64,000 nt of DNA from Verrucomicrobiota bacterium (GCA_004293445.1 RDYP01000009.1:48096-112095); one strand, 5' to 3'; positions 44,192 to 51,974 are shown, counted from the first letter of the stretch. Numbers and translations are program-made. Notes: a model not told the origin generated them from the letters alone.

Positions 44192-44532
44192 GGCAAAGTC
44201 GGGCGTGATAGACGACGCGGCGGATCCCTTTCGCAAGTCTGGATGACGCAATTGGGGTGTTTGACCGAGGTGTAGCTTTTCCCATTTGGCGGTACTTTCG
44301 CAGACACAAGTGGGCCGGCCCGACGGTCCAGCCCTACCGCTACTCAGATGGCTGCCGCCGGTGGCGATCTCTTTGGCATCTCAGTTTTTCGATCTTTCAT
44401 CGGTTCCGCTTGGCGGTGTCATCGCCGAAGCAAGTGGTAAGTGGGCTTGCCAAGCGCGGGGGGCGATACCACGCTTGCGGGGCTGCGATTGAGATTCTGC
44501 GCGGCAATCAAAAACCATTTCTTTCCCGACCC
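44192..44532. other. intergenic region between OYE and TPR genes
   Basis: A 341-base divergent gap. The TPR frame is open through most of it, but the translation is not TPR-like, so I treat it as non-coding. It contains repeat E1 copy B (44308-44339). The promoters of both flanking genes should be here; I could not place them. Confidence 0.5.
44308..44339 (+). repeat. dispersed hairpin repeat E1, copy B
   Basis: A 32-base element: AAGTGGGCCGGCCCGACGG, then TCCAGCCCTACCG. GTGGGC and GCCCTAC can pair. It is closest to the inverted copy at 47581-47610, with which it shares GCCCGACGGTC. Confidence 0.65.
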
Positions 44533-45927
44533 ATGTCTGAAATCACTGAAGCGGAACTCGCACCGAATGTGAAAGCCCTGTGGCTCAAGGCTCTTAGCGC
44601 CGTCCAGACCAACAATCACGCCTATGCCGTGAAGCTCCTGCAAAGCGTTTTGAAGGATGCGCCGAGTTTCCTTGAAGGTCGTCAGGTGCTGCGGAAGTGC
44701 GAGATCATCGTGAGTGGTGGTCCGAAAAAGAAGGCGACTCTGTTCGGGATGAAGTCGGGCGGCGGGCTCGGATTGATGAAGATCGCGAGTCAGGTGAAAA
44801 AGGACCCCGTCTCCGCGCTGCCGATGATCGAGGAAGAGCTGGAAAAGGATCCCTTCAATCCGGAAGCGAACGATCTTTTGTTCGAGGCCTTCCAAGCGAT
44901 GCAGTTGGTTGAGAGTGCGGCCTTCGCTTTGGAGACGGTGCGCAAGGGGCATCCCGAAGAGGCAAAACTGCTCCACAAGTTGGCGGAATTTTATCTCAGC
45001 CACGAGGAACCGCAGCGGGCGGCGGAGGTGTATCGCTATATCATCAAGCATCATCCCACCGACGGCACCGCGGTTAAGGGCGAGAAGGACTGCACGGCCC
45101 GTGCCTCGATGAAGAAGGGTGGCTGGAGCGAGCAGGCGGACATGAAGAACCTGATGCGGCATCAGGGTCAGAGCGCCGAGCTGGAGGCCCAAAGCAAGAC
45201 GGGGCTGACCCGTGATCAGCTGGAGGATCGTCGCGACCGTTTGATTCTCAAATACAACGAGGATCCGAATCAGCTTGGCGTGGTCAAGGATCTGGCGGCG
45301 ATTTTTGAACAATTGGAAGACTGGTCCAATGCCGAGACCTTCTACTCCTGGGGTTTTTCTCTCAGCAATGGCGACGTCGCATTGCAGACCAAGGCAGGGC
45401 AGATGAAGGACCGCGCGGTGGAACAGCAGATGAAGGAATTGGAGGCCCGTGCGGCTTCGAATCCTGACGATCCCGAAGTGCAGGCGATGCTTGCCGAGCG
45501 GAAGGCGTTGCGGGTGGCTGAGGCGCTGGAGGAGTGCAAGCGGCGGGTGGAGCAGAATCCGACCGACCCCTTGCTTCGCTACGAACTGGGTCAGGCGTAT
45601 TTCAATGCGGGCGATCACAGCGGTGCAATCCCTCACCTGCAGCAAGCGAAGCGCAATCCGCACATCCAGTCGAAGGTCCTGCTCCTGCTCGGTCTGACTT
45701 TCAAGGCCAAGGGGATGCTCGACATGGCGGCCAAGCAGTTGGCCGATGCACTTGGGGACTTGGTTGGCATGGACAATACCAAGAAGGAGGTCCTTTACGA
45801 GAAGGGCCTGATTCATGAAGAGATGGGCGACAAGGCCGGTGCCCTAGAGTCCTTCAAGCAGATCTACGAAGTCGATTACGGCTACCGCGACGTCGCCCAG
45901 CGCGTCGAGGCGTCGTACGGTGGTTGA
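44533..45927 (+). CDS. tetratricopeptide-repeat protein
   Basis: Soluble helical protein of 464 residues without a signal peptide. TPR-like helix pairs run from residue ~12 to the end (ALSAVQTNNHAYAVKLLQSVL; LAEFYLSHEEPQRAAEVYRYII; LGQAYFNAGDHSGAIPHLQQA; KGLIHEEMGDKAGALESFKQI), with a basic linker in the first quarter (GGPKKKATLFGMKSGGG) and a charged middle. It is presumably a scaffold for protein contacts; no partner is suggested by the context. The ATG at 44533 is selected because upstream codons are repeat DNA. Confidence 0.8.
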   Translation: MSEITEAELAPNVKALWLKALSAVQTNNHAYAVKLLQSVLKDAPSFLEGRQVLRKCEIIVSGGPKKKATLFGMKSGGGLGLMKIASQVKKDPVSALPMIEEELEKDPFNPEANDLLFEAFQAMQLVESAAFALETVRKGHPEEAKLLHKLAEFYLSHEEPQRAAEVYRYIIKHHPTDGTAVKGEKDCTARASMKKGGWSEQADMKNLMRHQGQSAELEAQSKTGLTRDQLEDRRDRLILKYNEDPNQLGVVKDLAAIFEQLEDWSNAETFYSWGFSLSNGDVALQTKAGQMKDRAVEQQMKELEARAASNPDDPEVQAMLAERKALRVAEALEECKRRVEQNPTDPLLRYELGQAYFNAGDHSGAIPHLQQAKRNPHIQSKVLLLLGLTFKAKGMLDMAAKQLADALGDLVGMDNTKKEVLYEKGLIHEEMGDKAGALESFKQIYEVDYGYRDVAQRVEASYGG

Positions 45928-45976
45928 GGCTTGATCACCAGAACCACGGTGCGGGGCGAATGGGTTCCGTATCGTG

Positions 45977-46046
45977 GTGTCTGGGCTGTGGTGTCTGGGC
46001 TGTGGTGTCTGGGCTGTGGTGACTGGGCTGTGGTGTCTGGGCTGTG
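45977..46046 (+). repeat. five-copy 14-bp tandem repeat
   Basis: Five head-to-tail copies of GTGTCTGGGCTGTG; the fourth differs at one base (GTGACT). It lies in the gap between the TPR gene and mnmA and runs directly into repeat R2 copy 1. No reading frame of note passes through it. Confidence 0.92.
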
Positions 46047-46103
46047 GCCGGGCCAGCAGGCTGGCTCCGGGAAAGCTGCAGCAGGCTGCAGCAGTCCAAG
46101 AGG
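46047..46103 (+). repeat. dispersed structured repeat R2, copy 1
   Basis: A ~57-base element with the core GCCAGCAGGCTGGC, then TCCGGGAAAGCTGCAGCA, then GGCTGCAGCAGTCCAAGAGG. Both halves contain inverted repeats (GCCAGC/GCTGGC and GCTGCAGC). It lies about 60 bases before mnmA. Copies 2 and 3 are at 47681-47732 and 50931-50989. Confidence 0.75.
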
Positions 46104-46165
46104 GATGGGGCGGTGGGTGAAATTGGCACTTGGCAGGGTTTCGGGTGGGGCTTTTGAATTGCGGC

Positions 46166-47260
46166 ATGGCGAAGGTGTTGGTCGGGCTCTCCGGCGGGGT
46201 GGATAGTTCGGCGGCGGCGGCCCTCCTGATCGAACAGGGGCATGAGGTGATCGGCGGCTTCATGAAGAACTGGATCAATGCCGAGGGTCTGCCGGGCGAT
46301 TGTCCGTGGGAGTCGGACTTGGACGATGCCTTGGCGGTGGCGAGGAAGTTGGGAATCGAGCTGCGCGTGGTGGATTTGATCGATCAGTACAAGGCGCGGA
46401 TCGTGGATTATCTGGTGGAAGGCTATCGATCGGGGATCACGCCGAATCCGGATGTGTGGTGCAATCGCGAGATGAAGTTCGGGGTTTTTCTCGATTACGC
46501 GTTGGAACAGGGATTTGAGGCGGTGGCGACGGGGCATTATGCGCGGCGTCGGACGCTGGGTGACGGCCGTCCGGCGATTTTGCGCGGTGCGGATCCGAAT
46601 AAGGATCAGAGCTATTTCCTTTCCTTGATGACAGGTTTCCAGGCGGAGCGCGCCTTGTTCCCGGCGGGTGAGCTTTTAAAACCGGAAGTCCGGGAAGTGG
46701 CTCGTCGCCATGCTTTGCCGACTGCTGACAAGAAAGACAGCCAGGGCATTTGCTTCATCGGGGAGATCCGGATGAGTGATTTCATCCGGCACTACATCCC
46801 GGATCGGCCGGGCGAGATCGTCGATACCGCTGGCAAGGTGTTGGGTGAGCATCGCGGCCTGCATCTTTACACGCTGGGCCAGCGCAAGGGCCACGGGGTG
46901 GCATCGCCGCGGGAGGGGATGGCTTATGTGGTGGTGGCTAAGGATTTGGCGAGCAATCGGCTGGTGGTCGGGTGGGACGAAGGAGGGACGCCGGGGCTCT
47001 ACGCGCGAGAATGTGTAATCGGCAGTGTATCGACCATTGGCTGGGATTTTCAAGGGCCGTGCCGGATCGAGGCTCAGCCGCGCTATCGGGCCAAGGCGGA
47101 GAGGGCGGAGGTGCTGCCGTGCGGAGACGGGAAGCTGGAATTGCGATTCCAAACGCCGCAGCGGGCCATCGCGGCGGGGCAGATCTGCGCGTTTTATGAC
47201 GGCGGCCGTCTTCTGGGCGGGGGAGTTTTCGAGGAAGTGCGCGGGGCATCGCGCGTCTGA
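46166..47260 (+). CDS. mnmA: tRNA-specific 2-thiouridylase
   Basis: Inserts sulfur at U34 of tRNA-Lys, -Glu and -Gln in the cytoplasm. The protein is 364 residues. The ATP pyrophosphatase loop VGLSGGVDSSAAA is at the N-terminus. The two catalytic Cys residues lie in NPDVWCNREMKFG and DSQGICFIGE, and the TPR-like VATGHYARR and LGQRKGHGV motifs follow. The ATG at 46166 begins directly at MAKVLVGLSGG. A weak GC hairpin follows the stop at 47269-47282. Confidence 0.95.
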   Translation: MAKVLVGLSGGVDSSAAAALLIEQGHEVIGGFMKNWINAEGLPGDCPWESDLDDALAVARKLGIELRVVDLIDQYKARIVDYLVEGYRSGITPNPDVWCNREMKFGVFLDYALEQGFEAVATGHYARRRTLGDGRPAILRGADPNKDQSYFLSLMTGFQAERALFPAGELLKPEVREVARRHALPTADKKDSQGICFIGEIRMSDFIRHYIPDRPGEIVDTAGKVLGEHRGLHLYTLGQRKGHGVASPREGMAYVVVAKDLASNRLVVGWDEGGTPGLYARECVIGSVSTIGWDFQGPCRIEAQPRYRAKAERAEVLPCGDGKLELRFQTPQRAIAAGQICAFYDGGRLLGGGVFEEVRGASRV

Positions 47261-47580
47261 TTCACGCAGGCCGCGATCGGCCGTTTCCGGCGAATGAGAA
47301 GGGAAAACCGCTGTGCCGTCCTAGGAGCTGTGAGCCACGTTCCAGTTGCTCAACAAGTGGGAGAGCCGATCCGTGCAGGTCGTCCTGAGAAGGCATGACC
47401 ATGATGGTGGATTCGGCGGGATCTCCCCGTTTTAATACATCGGTCCGGGCACGCTACCTGAGCGAACGCACACAGCAGTTGGTTGAGACTCTAGGGTGGG
47501 AGGGTGAACTGACAATCGGATTTTGTGTTTAGTTTCGGGTTGGTGGCGGAGAGCTTGAAACGGAGTGGTGGTTAATCAGT

Positions 47581-47610
47581 GGCAGGACTGACCGTCGGGC
47601 GGTCCCACTT
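47581..47610 (-). repeat. dispersed hairpin repeat E1, copy C (inverted)
   Basis: Read on the minus strand it begins AAGTGGGACCGCCCGACGG, then TCAGTCCTGCC, closely following copy B (44308-44339). It is 30 bases long and lies ~180 bases before the CLC gene. Confidence 0.6.
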
Positions 47611-47680
47611 TAATGGCGGCTGCGGAGGCGATGGTATTGCGAATTCATTGGCGCCTCGTCGAATGGGTCGGGGCTGGTGT

Positions 47681-47732
47681 TCGGGCCAGCAGGCTGGTTC
47701 CGGGAAAGCTGCAGCAGTTCAATGGAAGAGGC
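47681..47732 (+). repeat. dispersed structured repeat R2, copy 2
   Basis: It shares GGGCCAGCAGGCTGG, then TTCCGGGAAAGCTGCAGCAG with copy 1 but lacks the second GGCTGCAGCAG block, ending TTCAATGGAAGAGG. It lies ~60 bases before the CLC start, as copy 1 does before mnmA. Confidence 0.75.
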
Positions 47733-47792
47733 TCGGCGGGGCTTGACGGAGTGTCGGGGTGGGGGCTTTGTTGCGCGGCTATCGACCTTTTG

Positions 47793-49058
47793 ATGAACGC
47801 ATGGAATTCCACTGTCCGATCCGTCTTTGGGCGATGGTGGGGCGCTGGGCTTTGGGTGCTGCCGATGGCTCTGATGGTTGGCACTGCGGGGGCCTTTTTC
47901 CTGTGGAGCTTGGAAGGGGTGACGCGCTTGCGCTTCGCGGAGCCGCGCCTCTTGTTCCTCCTGCCGCTGGTGGGAATGGCGGTGGCTTGGCTGTATGAGC
48001 GATACGGTGGGGAAGCGGGGCGGGGCAGCGATTTGATTCTCGATCGGATCGAGCAAGGAGGGATGCTTCCGCGTCGGATGGCTCCGCTGGTGCTGGTGGG
48101 CACTCTGGCGACTCATCTTTGCGGGGGGGCCGCGGGGAGGGAGGGGACGGCATTGCAGATGGGGGCCGGTCTTGCCGCTCTGATGGCGCGAGCCCTGCGG
48201 GTCGAGGGCGATGGCTTGCGTCTGCTCTGGATGACGGGAATGGCCGCGGGTTTTGGCGCGGTGTTCGGGACGCCAATCGCAGCGGCCTTGTTCGCGGTGG
48301 AGGTGGCAGTGGTTGGACGGCCGAAGTGGCGGGCTTTGCCGGTCTGTTGGATGGCGGCGTGGCTTGCGAACCAGACCTGCTTGGCATGGGGGGCGGAGCA
48401 TGAGCGCTATGCAATTGGCGCACCTGCTACGGGTTGGAATCCTGTCGTTGTGGGGAAGATGCTACTGGCGGGGCTCTGTTTTGGAGTGGTCGGTCTGCTC
48501 TTTGTGAGAGCGTCGCGCGCCGTGGCAGCGGGGATCAAGGTGTGGGTGCCGCGCCCCTTGTGGCGGCCGGCCCTGGGCGGGCTGATCGTCATCGGGCTGT
48601 ATTTTCTCTGCGGTCGCGCCGATTACCTGGGCTTGGGCCTCTGGTCCCCGGATCCGGCGGCGGGCAGCTTGAGGTCGTTTTTGGCGGGCGATGCGGCTCA
48701 GCCTTGGGCATGGGCTTGGAAATTTGCGTTCACGCTGGCGACCCTCGCTTGTGGTTTCAAGGGGGGGGAGGTCACTCCCTTGTTCTTCATTGGTGCGGCG
48801 CTGGGAAATGTTTTGGCCGGGTGCTTGGGGCTGCCAACGGATTGGTGTTCCGCGGCGGGGTTGGTGGCGGTGTTTGCCGCGACCAGCAAGGCTCCGCTGG
48901 CGTGTTGCTTGATGGGAATCGAGCTCTTCGGCATTGCCCACGCCCTGCCGCTGGCCTTGGTGTGCGGGGTGGCTTTCGCCTGCAGTGGAAAGGCAGGGAT
49001 CTACGCTTCCCAGCAGTGGCGAATCCCGGTCTGCGGCAGGTGGCGCGGCCGTGCCTGA
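47793..49058 (+). CDS. CLC-family anion transporter, CLC-F (fluoride) type
   Basis: Inner-membrane protein of 421 residues with ~10-12 helices. The motifs depart from chloride CLCs in the way described for fluoride/proton antiporters: the first selectivity loop reads GSDLILDRI rather than GSGIP, the second is GREGTALQMG rather than GREGP, and the third is GGEVTPLFFIGA rather than GxFxP. The central Tyr region is SGKAGIYAS. I therefore infer fluoride export, with chloride as the alternative. The ATG at 47793 (MNAWNSTVR) is chosen over the long upstream frame. No fluoride riboswitch was convincing upstream. Confidence 0.75.
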   Translation: MNAWNSTVRSVFGRWWGAGLWVLPMALMVGTAGAFFLWSLEGVTRLRFAEPRLLFLLPLVGMAVAWLYERYGGEAGRGSDLILDRIEQGGMLPRRMAPLVLVGTLATHLCGGAAGREGTALQMGAGLAALMARALRVEGDGLRLLWMTGMAAGFGAVFGTPIAAALFAVEVAVVGRPKWRALPVCWMAAWLANQTCLAWGAEHERYAIGAPATGWNPVVVGKMLLAGLCFGVVGLLFVRASRAVAAGIKVWVPRPLWRPALGGLIVIGLYFLCGRADYLGLGLWSPDPAAGSLRSFLAGDAAQPWAWAWKFAFTLATLACGFKGGEVTPLFFIGAALGNVLAGCLGLPTDWCSAAGLVAVFAATSKAPLACCLMGIELFGIAHALPLALVCGVAFACSGKAGIYASQQWRIPVCGRWRGRA

Positions 49059-49157
49059 GGGGGGATCGGCATCGCGGCCATGCCAAAAGCGAGATGGCGG
49101 GGGATTTCCCCTTGCTACCAAAGCCGTTGGCGGATTAAACCCCTCGGCACCAACACC

Positions 49158-49451
49158 ATGGGCCAGCAAACTAAAACAGTCGTCAAGCGTCGTCGCCGCA
49201 AACTCTACCTCAAGCGCAAGAAGGAGCAGGTGAAGCTGGGTGGCATCGTCAAGAAGAGCTCCGTGGCCAAGAAGGCCACCGAGGCCGCCCCTGCCGCCAA
49301 GAAAGCTGCGAAGAAGGCTCCGGCCGCCAAGAAGGCTGCGAAGAAGGCTCCGGCCAAAAAGGTGGCGAAGAGTGAGGACGCGGTGGCTCCAGAGGTGGTG
49401 GATGCGGCTGAGGCCGTCCAAACGACCGAAGCTTCCGAGTCGGAGGCCTGA
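49158..49451 (+). CDS. Lys/Ala-rich histone H1-like basic protein
   Basis: Small basic protein of 97 residues. The N-terminal ~30 residues are strongly basic (TVVKRRRRKLYLKRKKEQVK). The middle is repeats of the type AAKKAPAAKKAAKKAPAKK, as in bacterial H1-like DNA-binding proteins. The last 30 residues are acidic (SEDAVAPEVVDAAEAVQ). It should bind nucleic acid, DNA or RNA. The ATG at 49158 is selected; the 26 codons upstream are not conserved-looking. It is followed by a strong terminator. Confidence 0.75.
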   Translation: MGQQTKTVVKRRRRKLYLKRKKEQVKLGGIVKKSSVAKKATEAAPAAKKAAKKAPAAKKAAKKAPAKKVAKSEDAVAPEVVDAAEAVQTTEASESEA

Positions 49452-49481
49452 TTCGGTCTGCGCATTGAAATTTTATCTCGG

Positions 49482-49519
49482 GGGTCGGTTGCGCGAAGCG
49501 ACCGGCCCTCTTTGTTTGG
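49482..49519 (+). terminator. intrinsic terminator after the H1-like gene
   Basis: An 11-bp stem (GGGTCGGTTGC facing GCGACCGGCCC, with two G-T pairs), loop GCGAA, followed by TCTTTGTTT. It lies 30 bases after the H1-like stop and just before the NYN gene. Confidence 0.8.
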
Positions 49520-49523
49520 CGGG

Positions 49524-49925
49524 GTGGAACAGTTGTTGATTGTCGATGGCCACAGCGCGATTTTCGGGATCGCGGAACTGTGCGACCTGCATCAGGGGCC
49601 GAAGCGGCACATGGCCCGAATGGAATTGGTCAAGCGGATGCGGGAGATCGGTGATCGGGGCGAGTGGAAAGTGGTCGTGGTCTTCGATGGGCGCCAAGTC
49701 GGGCGGGGCTATGAAGGCGGGGCGTCTGATGGGATTCTCGTAGTCTATTCGAAGGCCCGGGAGACTGCCGATGCGGTCATCGAGCGTTTGGCCGCCCACT
49801 TTTCGGAAAAGGGTGACCGGGTCCGGGTGGCCAGCAATGACGGGATGGTGCTGCTGACCGCGACCACCTTCGGGGCCGAGGGCATGAGGATCGAGGAGCT
49901 CGACGACTGGTGGTGTCGGGGCTGA
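49524..49925 (+). CDS. YacP-like NYN-domain protein
   Basis: Putative cytoplasmic RNA-processing nuclease of 133 residues, of the NYN (YacP/Rae1) family. The acidic residues of the PIN-like fold are visible in LLIVDGHSAI, VVVFDGRQ and ETADAVIERLAA, followed by RVRVASNDGMV. The start is uncertain: a GTG at 49524 begins three codons before the first conserved strand, and an in-frame TTG at 49512 would overlap the terminator tail. No ATG is available before the domain. Confidence 0.78.
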   Translation: MEQLLIVDGHSAIFGIAELCDLHQGPKRHMARMELVKRMREIGDRGEWKVVVVFDGRQVGRGYEGGASDGILVVYSKARETADAVIERLAAHFSEKGDRVRVASNDGMVLLTATTFGAEGMRIEELDDWWCRG

Positions 49926-49934
49926 GCGGGCGGG

Positions 49935-50843
49935 TTACTTTGCGAGGCCGGCGACAATGGCGCCGACGTTGTGGCGGATCATCGCCTCATAGCTTTCGGC
50001 GGTGGAGCCGTCGGCGATGAGGGGCTTGCCGAGTGCGATGCCGCTATCCTTGGTGAGGGCTTGGAGGATTTTCGGGTTGGATTCCTTTTCGGGGAAGATG
50101 GCACCGACTTCGTGCTCTTTGAGTTGGGCGATCAGGCGAGCGAGCTTTTTGGGATCGGGCATCTGTTCGCGGTTGATGCCTTGAACGGGGAAGGGTTCGA
50201 AGCCGTGGTCTTTGCAGAAATAGCCGAAGGCGGCGTGGGCGGTGGCAAGGTGGCGTCGTTCGCGGGGAATGCGGGAGATTTCCTTGCGGGTCCAGCGCTC
50301 CAGTTCGTCGAGCTTGGCCCGGTAGGCGGCGGCATTGGCTGCATAGACCTCGGTGGCGCTGGGATCGGCTCGGGCAAAGGTCTCGGCGGTGATGGTGGTG
50401 GCGCGGCGGAAGAGATCGATCGAGTGCCACCAGTGGGGATCGATCCCGTGCTCGTGTTCGCCATGATCGTGTCCCTCGTGCTCGCAAGCGCCTTCGATCG
50501 AGGGGAGGTCGCGTCCGATTTCGACGATCTCCGCCTTGTCACCGACGATGCCGCGCAGGGACTTGAGGTAGCTTTCCAATCCCATGCCCGAGGCGAGGTA
50601 GAGTTTGGCCCCGGCGGCGCGCTGGAGGTCGGCGGCGACGGGTTCGAAGTGGTGGGGATCGGCGTTTTTCCCAATCAGATCGATGACTTCGACCCGATCT
50701 CCGCCGACTTGGCGTGCGAGATCGCCGATGAGGGGGTGGAGGCTGGCGACCTTGAGTGGAGTAGCAGGGTGGGTGGGCGTCGGTTCGGCGGCAGCGAGTA
50801 GGCTCGAGCCAAGGAGGAGAAAGACGGTGGCGAGACGGCGCAT
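49935..50843 (-). CDS. ZnuA-like metal ABC transporter substrate-binding protein
   Basis: Periplasmic metal-binding protein of 302 residues with signal peptide (RLATVFLLLGSSLLAAAE). Cluster A-I features are clear: the first His in PHHFEP, a His-rich loop HEGHDHGEHEHG before DPHWWHS, the His in ATAHAAFGYF and the late Asp region ADGSTAE. The His-rich loop favours zinc over manganese. No ABC permease or ATPase gene is adjacent, so it is an orphan here. The ATG at 50843 (MRRLATV) is chosen; the long upstream frame is repeat DNA. It is convergent with the NYN gene. Confidence 0.88.
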   Translation of the reverse strand: MRRLATVFLLLGSSLLAAAEPTPTHPATPLKVASLHPLIGDLARQVGGDRVEVIDLIGKNADPHHFEPVAADLQRAAGAKLYLASGMGLESYLKSLRGIVGDKAEIVEIGRDLPSIEGACEHEGHDHGEHEHGIDPHWWHSIDLFRRATTITAETFARADPSATEVYAANAAAYRAKLDELERWTRKEISRIPRERRHLATAHAAFGYFCKDHGFEPFPVQGINREQMPDPKKLARLIAQLKEHEVGAIFPEKESNPKILQALTKDSGIALGKPLIADGSTAESYEAMIRHNVGAIVAGLAK

Positions 50844-50930
50844 GGCGGAACTGTGCCAAGGCTCAGAGCTCTTGCAAGTGGATTGCGATTGTTGGCTCGG
50901 GGAGGCTGGTTTTGGGAGGGGAGGAGTTCT

Positions 50931-50989
50931 GGCCGGGTTGGCGGGCTGGCTCCGGGAGAGTTGCAGCGGTTTGCCGCAGTCCAAGGGAG
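50931..50989 (+). repeat. dispersed structured repeat R2, copy 3
   Basis: A diverged copy: GGCCGGGTTGGCGGGCTGGC, then TCCGGGAGAGTTGCAGC, then GGTTTGCCGCAGTCCAAGGG. Paired positions changed together relative to copy 1 (the CTGCAGC arms become TTGC/GCCGC forms). It ends three bases before the first DnaA box. Confidence 0.7.
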
Positions 50990-50991
50990 AT

Positions 50992-51000
50992 TGTGGATAA
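50992..51000 (-). other. perfect DnaA box 1
   Basis: TGTGGATAA on the plus strand, i.e. TTATCCACA on the minus strand, the exact consensus DnaA-binding 9-mer. Confidence 0.6.
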
Positions 51001-51204
51001 CTTTGGGCAAATGGTGGTGAGCCCTGGATTGGTGGGTGAGCTGGGGGCTTGGAGAAATCGGTTGAATTCAGATGCTTGGAGGCGGCCAAGGTCTTTGAAA
51101 TCAGCGAGATTTGGCTTCGGCACACGGTGAATCGATCATTTCTAATTTTTGTTTCCATCGTTCGCTTGGATTTTTTCAGGCATTGGGAATCGATGTCGAT
51201 AGAT

Positions 51205-51213
51205 TGTGGATAA
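51205..51213 (-). other. perfect DnaA box 2
   Basis: A second exact TTATCCACA on the minus strand, 213 bases from the first and in the same orientation, within an ATTGTGGATAAGTTG context. Confidence 0.6.
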
Positions 51214-51280
51214 GTTGACTGCTATCGAATGTTGGAAGCGGAGATTCGTTTTGGAGGAGCTTGATTTTTTCACTCGCTAG

Positions 51281-51294
51281 AAGCCACGTGGCTT
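51281..51294. promoter_or_regulatory. 14-bp perfect palindrome upstream of maf
   Basis: AAGCCACGTGGCTT is its own reverse complement. Flanking CACTC (51271-51275) and GAGTG arms lengthen the symmetry. It ends 59 bases before the maf start, a position suiting an operator or a leader hairpin. Confidence 0.45.
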
Positions 51295-51353
51295 TGTGAA
51301 TTGAGTGTGAAACGCTATTTTCAAACGAGTGTCGGCTTGTTAGGGAGGCGCGT

Positions 51354-51908
51354 ATGCGACTGATTTTGGCATCGGGTTCTCCGCGGCGGCGGGATTTGTT
51401 GGCGGCTGCAGGGGTGGCGTTCGAGGTGGTCGTATCGCCTGCGGAGGAGCTGCATGATGCGTCGATTCCTTTGGCAGAGCTTTGCGAGAGGAATGCCGCC
51501 TTGAAGGCTGGGGCAGTGGCGGTGGATTTTCCCGACGCCGTGGTGGTGGGGGCGGATACCTTGGTGTGGATCGATGGGGAGCCGCTGGGTAAGCCGCGGG
51601 ATCTGGATGAGGCTCGGGTGATGCTGCGGAAGTTATCGGGGCGGTCGCACACGGTGTGCACGGGGGTCTGCGTGATTTTTCCTGATGGGCGCTCTGAGAA
51701 TTTCCATGAGCTGACGGCGGTTCGGTTTCGGGACTTGGACGAGGCGGGGATCAGCGCCTACTTCGAACGGACGAACCCGCTCGACAAGGCGGGTGCTTAT
51801 GGAATCCAGGACAGCGGGGAAATGATCGTCGAGGGCATCGATGGAGCCTTTGACAACGTCATGGGCTTGCCGGTGGCAGCGGTGATGGCCCGTTTGGCGG
51901 CGGGATAG
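51354..51908 (+). CDS. maf: Maf-family nucleoside triphosphate pyrophosphatase
   Basis: Cytoplasmic house-cleaning pyrophosphatase of 184 residues that hydrolyses non-canonical or modified nucleotides. The N-terminus LILASGSPRRRDLL is the family hallmark. Other motifs are AELCERNAALKAG, the catalytic VVGADTLVWIDGEPLGKP and AGAYGIQDSG. The ATG at 51354 begins directly at the hallmark. A 66-base gap leads to the next gene in the same direction. Confidence 0.94.
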   Translation: MRLILASGSPRRRDLLAAAGVAFEVVVSPAEELHDASIPLAELCERNAALKAGAVAVDFPDAVVVGADTLVWIDGEPLGKPRDLDEARVMLRKLSGRSHTVCTGVCVIFPDGRSENFHELTAVRFRDLDEAGISAYFERTNPLDKAGAYGIQDSGEMIVEGIDGAFDNVMGLPVAAVMARLAAG

Positions 51909-51974
51909 CCCGGCATTTGTCGGGATGACGAGTTCGCGCTTGGCAGGCCGCGCCTCGCGGTTTGCAGTCGCGGT

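Larger units (their letters stand above)
47261..47792. other. 532-base intergenic region before the CLC gene
   Basis: It holds a weak hairpin (GGCCG-CGAT-CGGCC, 47269-47282) that may end the mnmA transcript, inverted repeat E1 copy C (47581-47610) and repeat R2 copy 2 (47681-47732). A 45-codon frame at 47396-47533 is open but matches nothing I know. The CLC frame is open from 47613, but this leader is repeat DNA rather than transporter sequence. No tRNA, SRP RNA or riboswitch fold was recognised. Confidence 0.5.
50844..51353. other. 510-base divergent intergenic region with DnaA boxes
   Basis: This is the least GC-rich long stretch in the window, with several T-runs (near 51136, 51171 and 51264). 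It contains repeat R2 copy 3, two perfect DnaA boxes in the same orientation and a 14-bp perfect palindrome near maf. No reading frame looks coding. It must also carry the promoters of the znuA-like gene and maf. Confidence 0.6.

Noticed and set aside
47396..47533. 45-codon frame in the mnmA-CLC gap
   Set aside because: It matches no family, has no clear ribosome-binding site and a frame this short is expected by chance.
47625..47700. GGCGATGG-containing segment upstream of the CLC gene as a fluoride riboswitch
   Set aside because: The short P1 partner, the AAnYGC loop and the later GCTGATG block are absent; only the first few bases resemble the motif.
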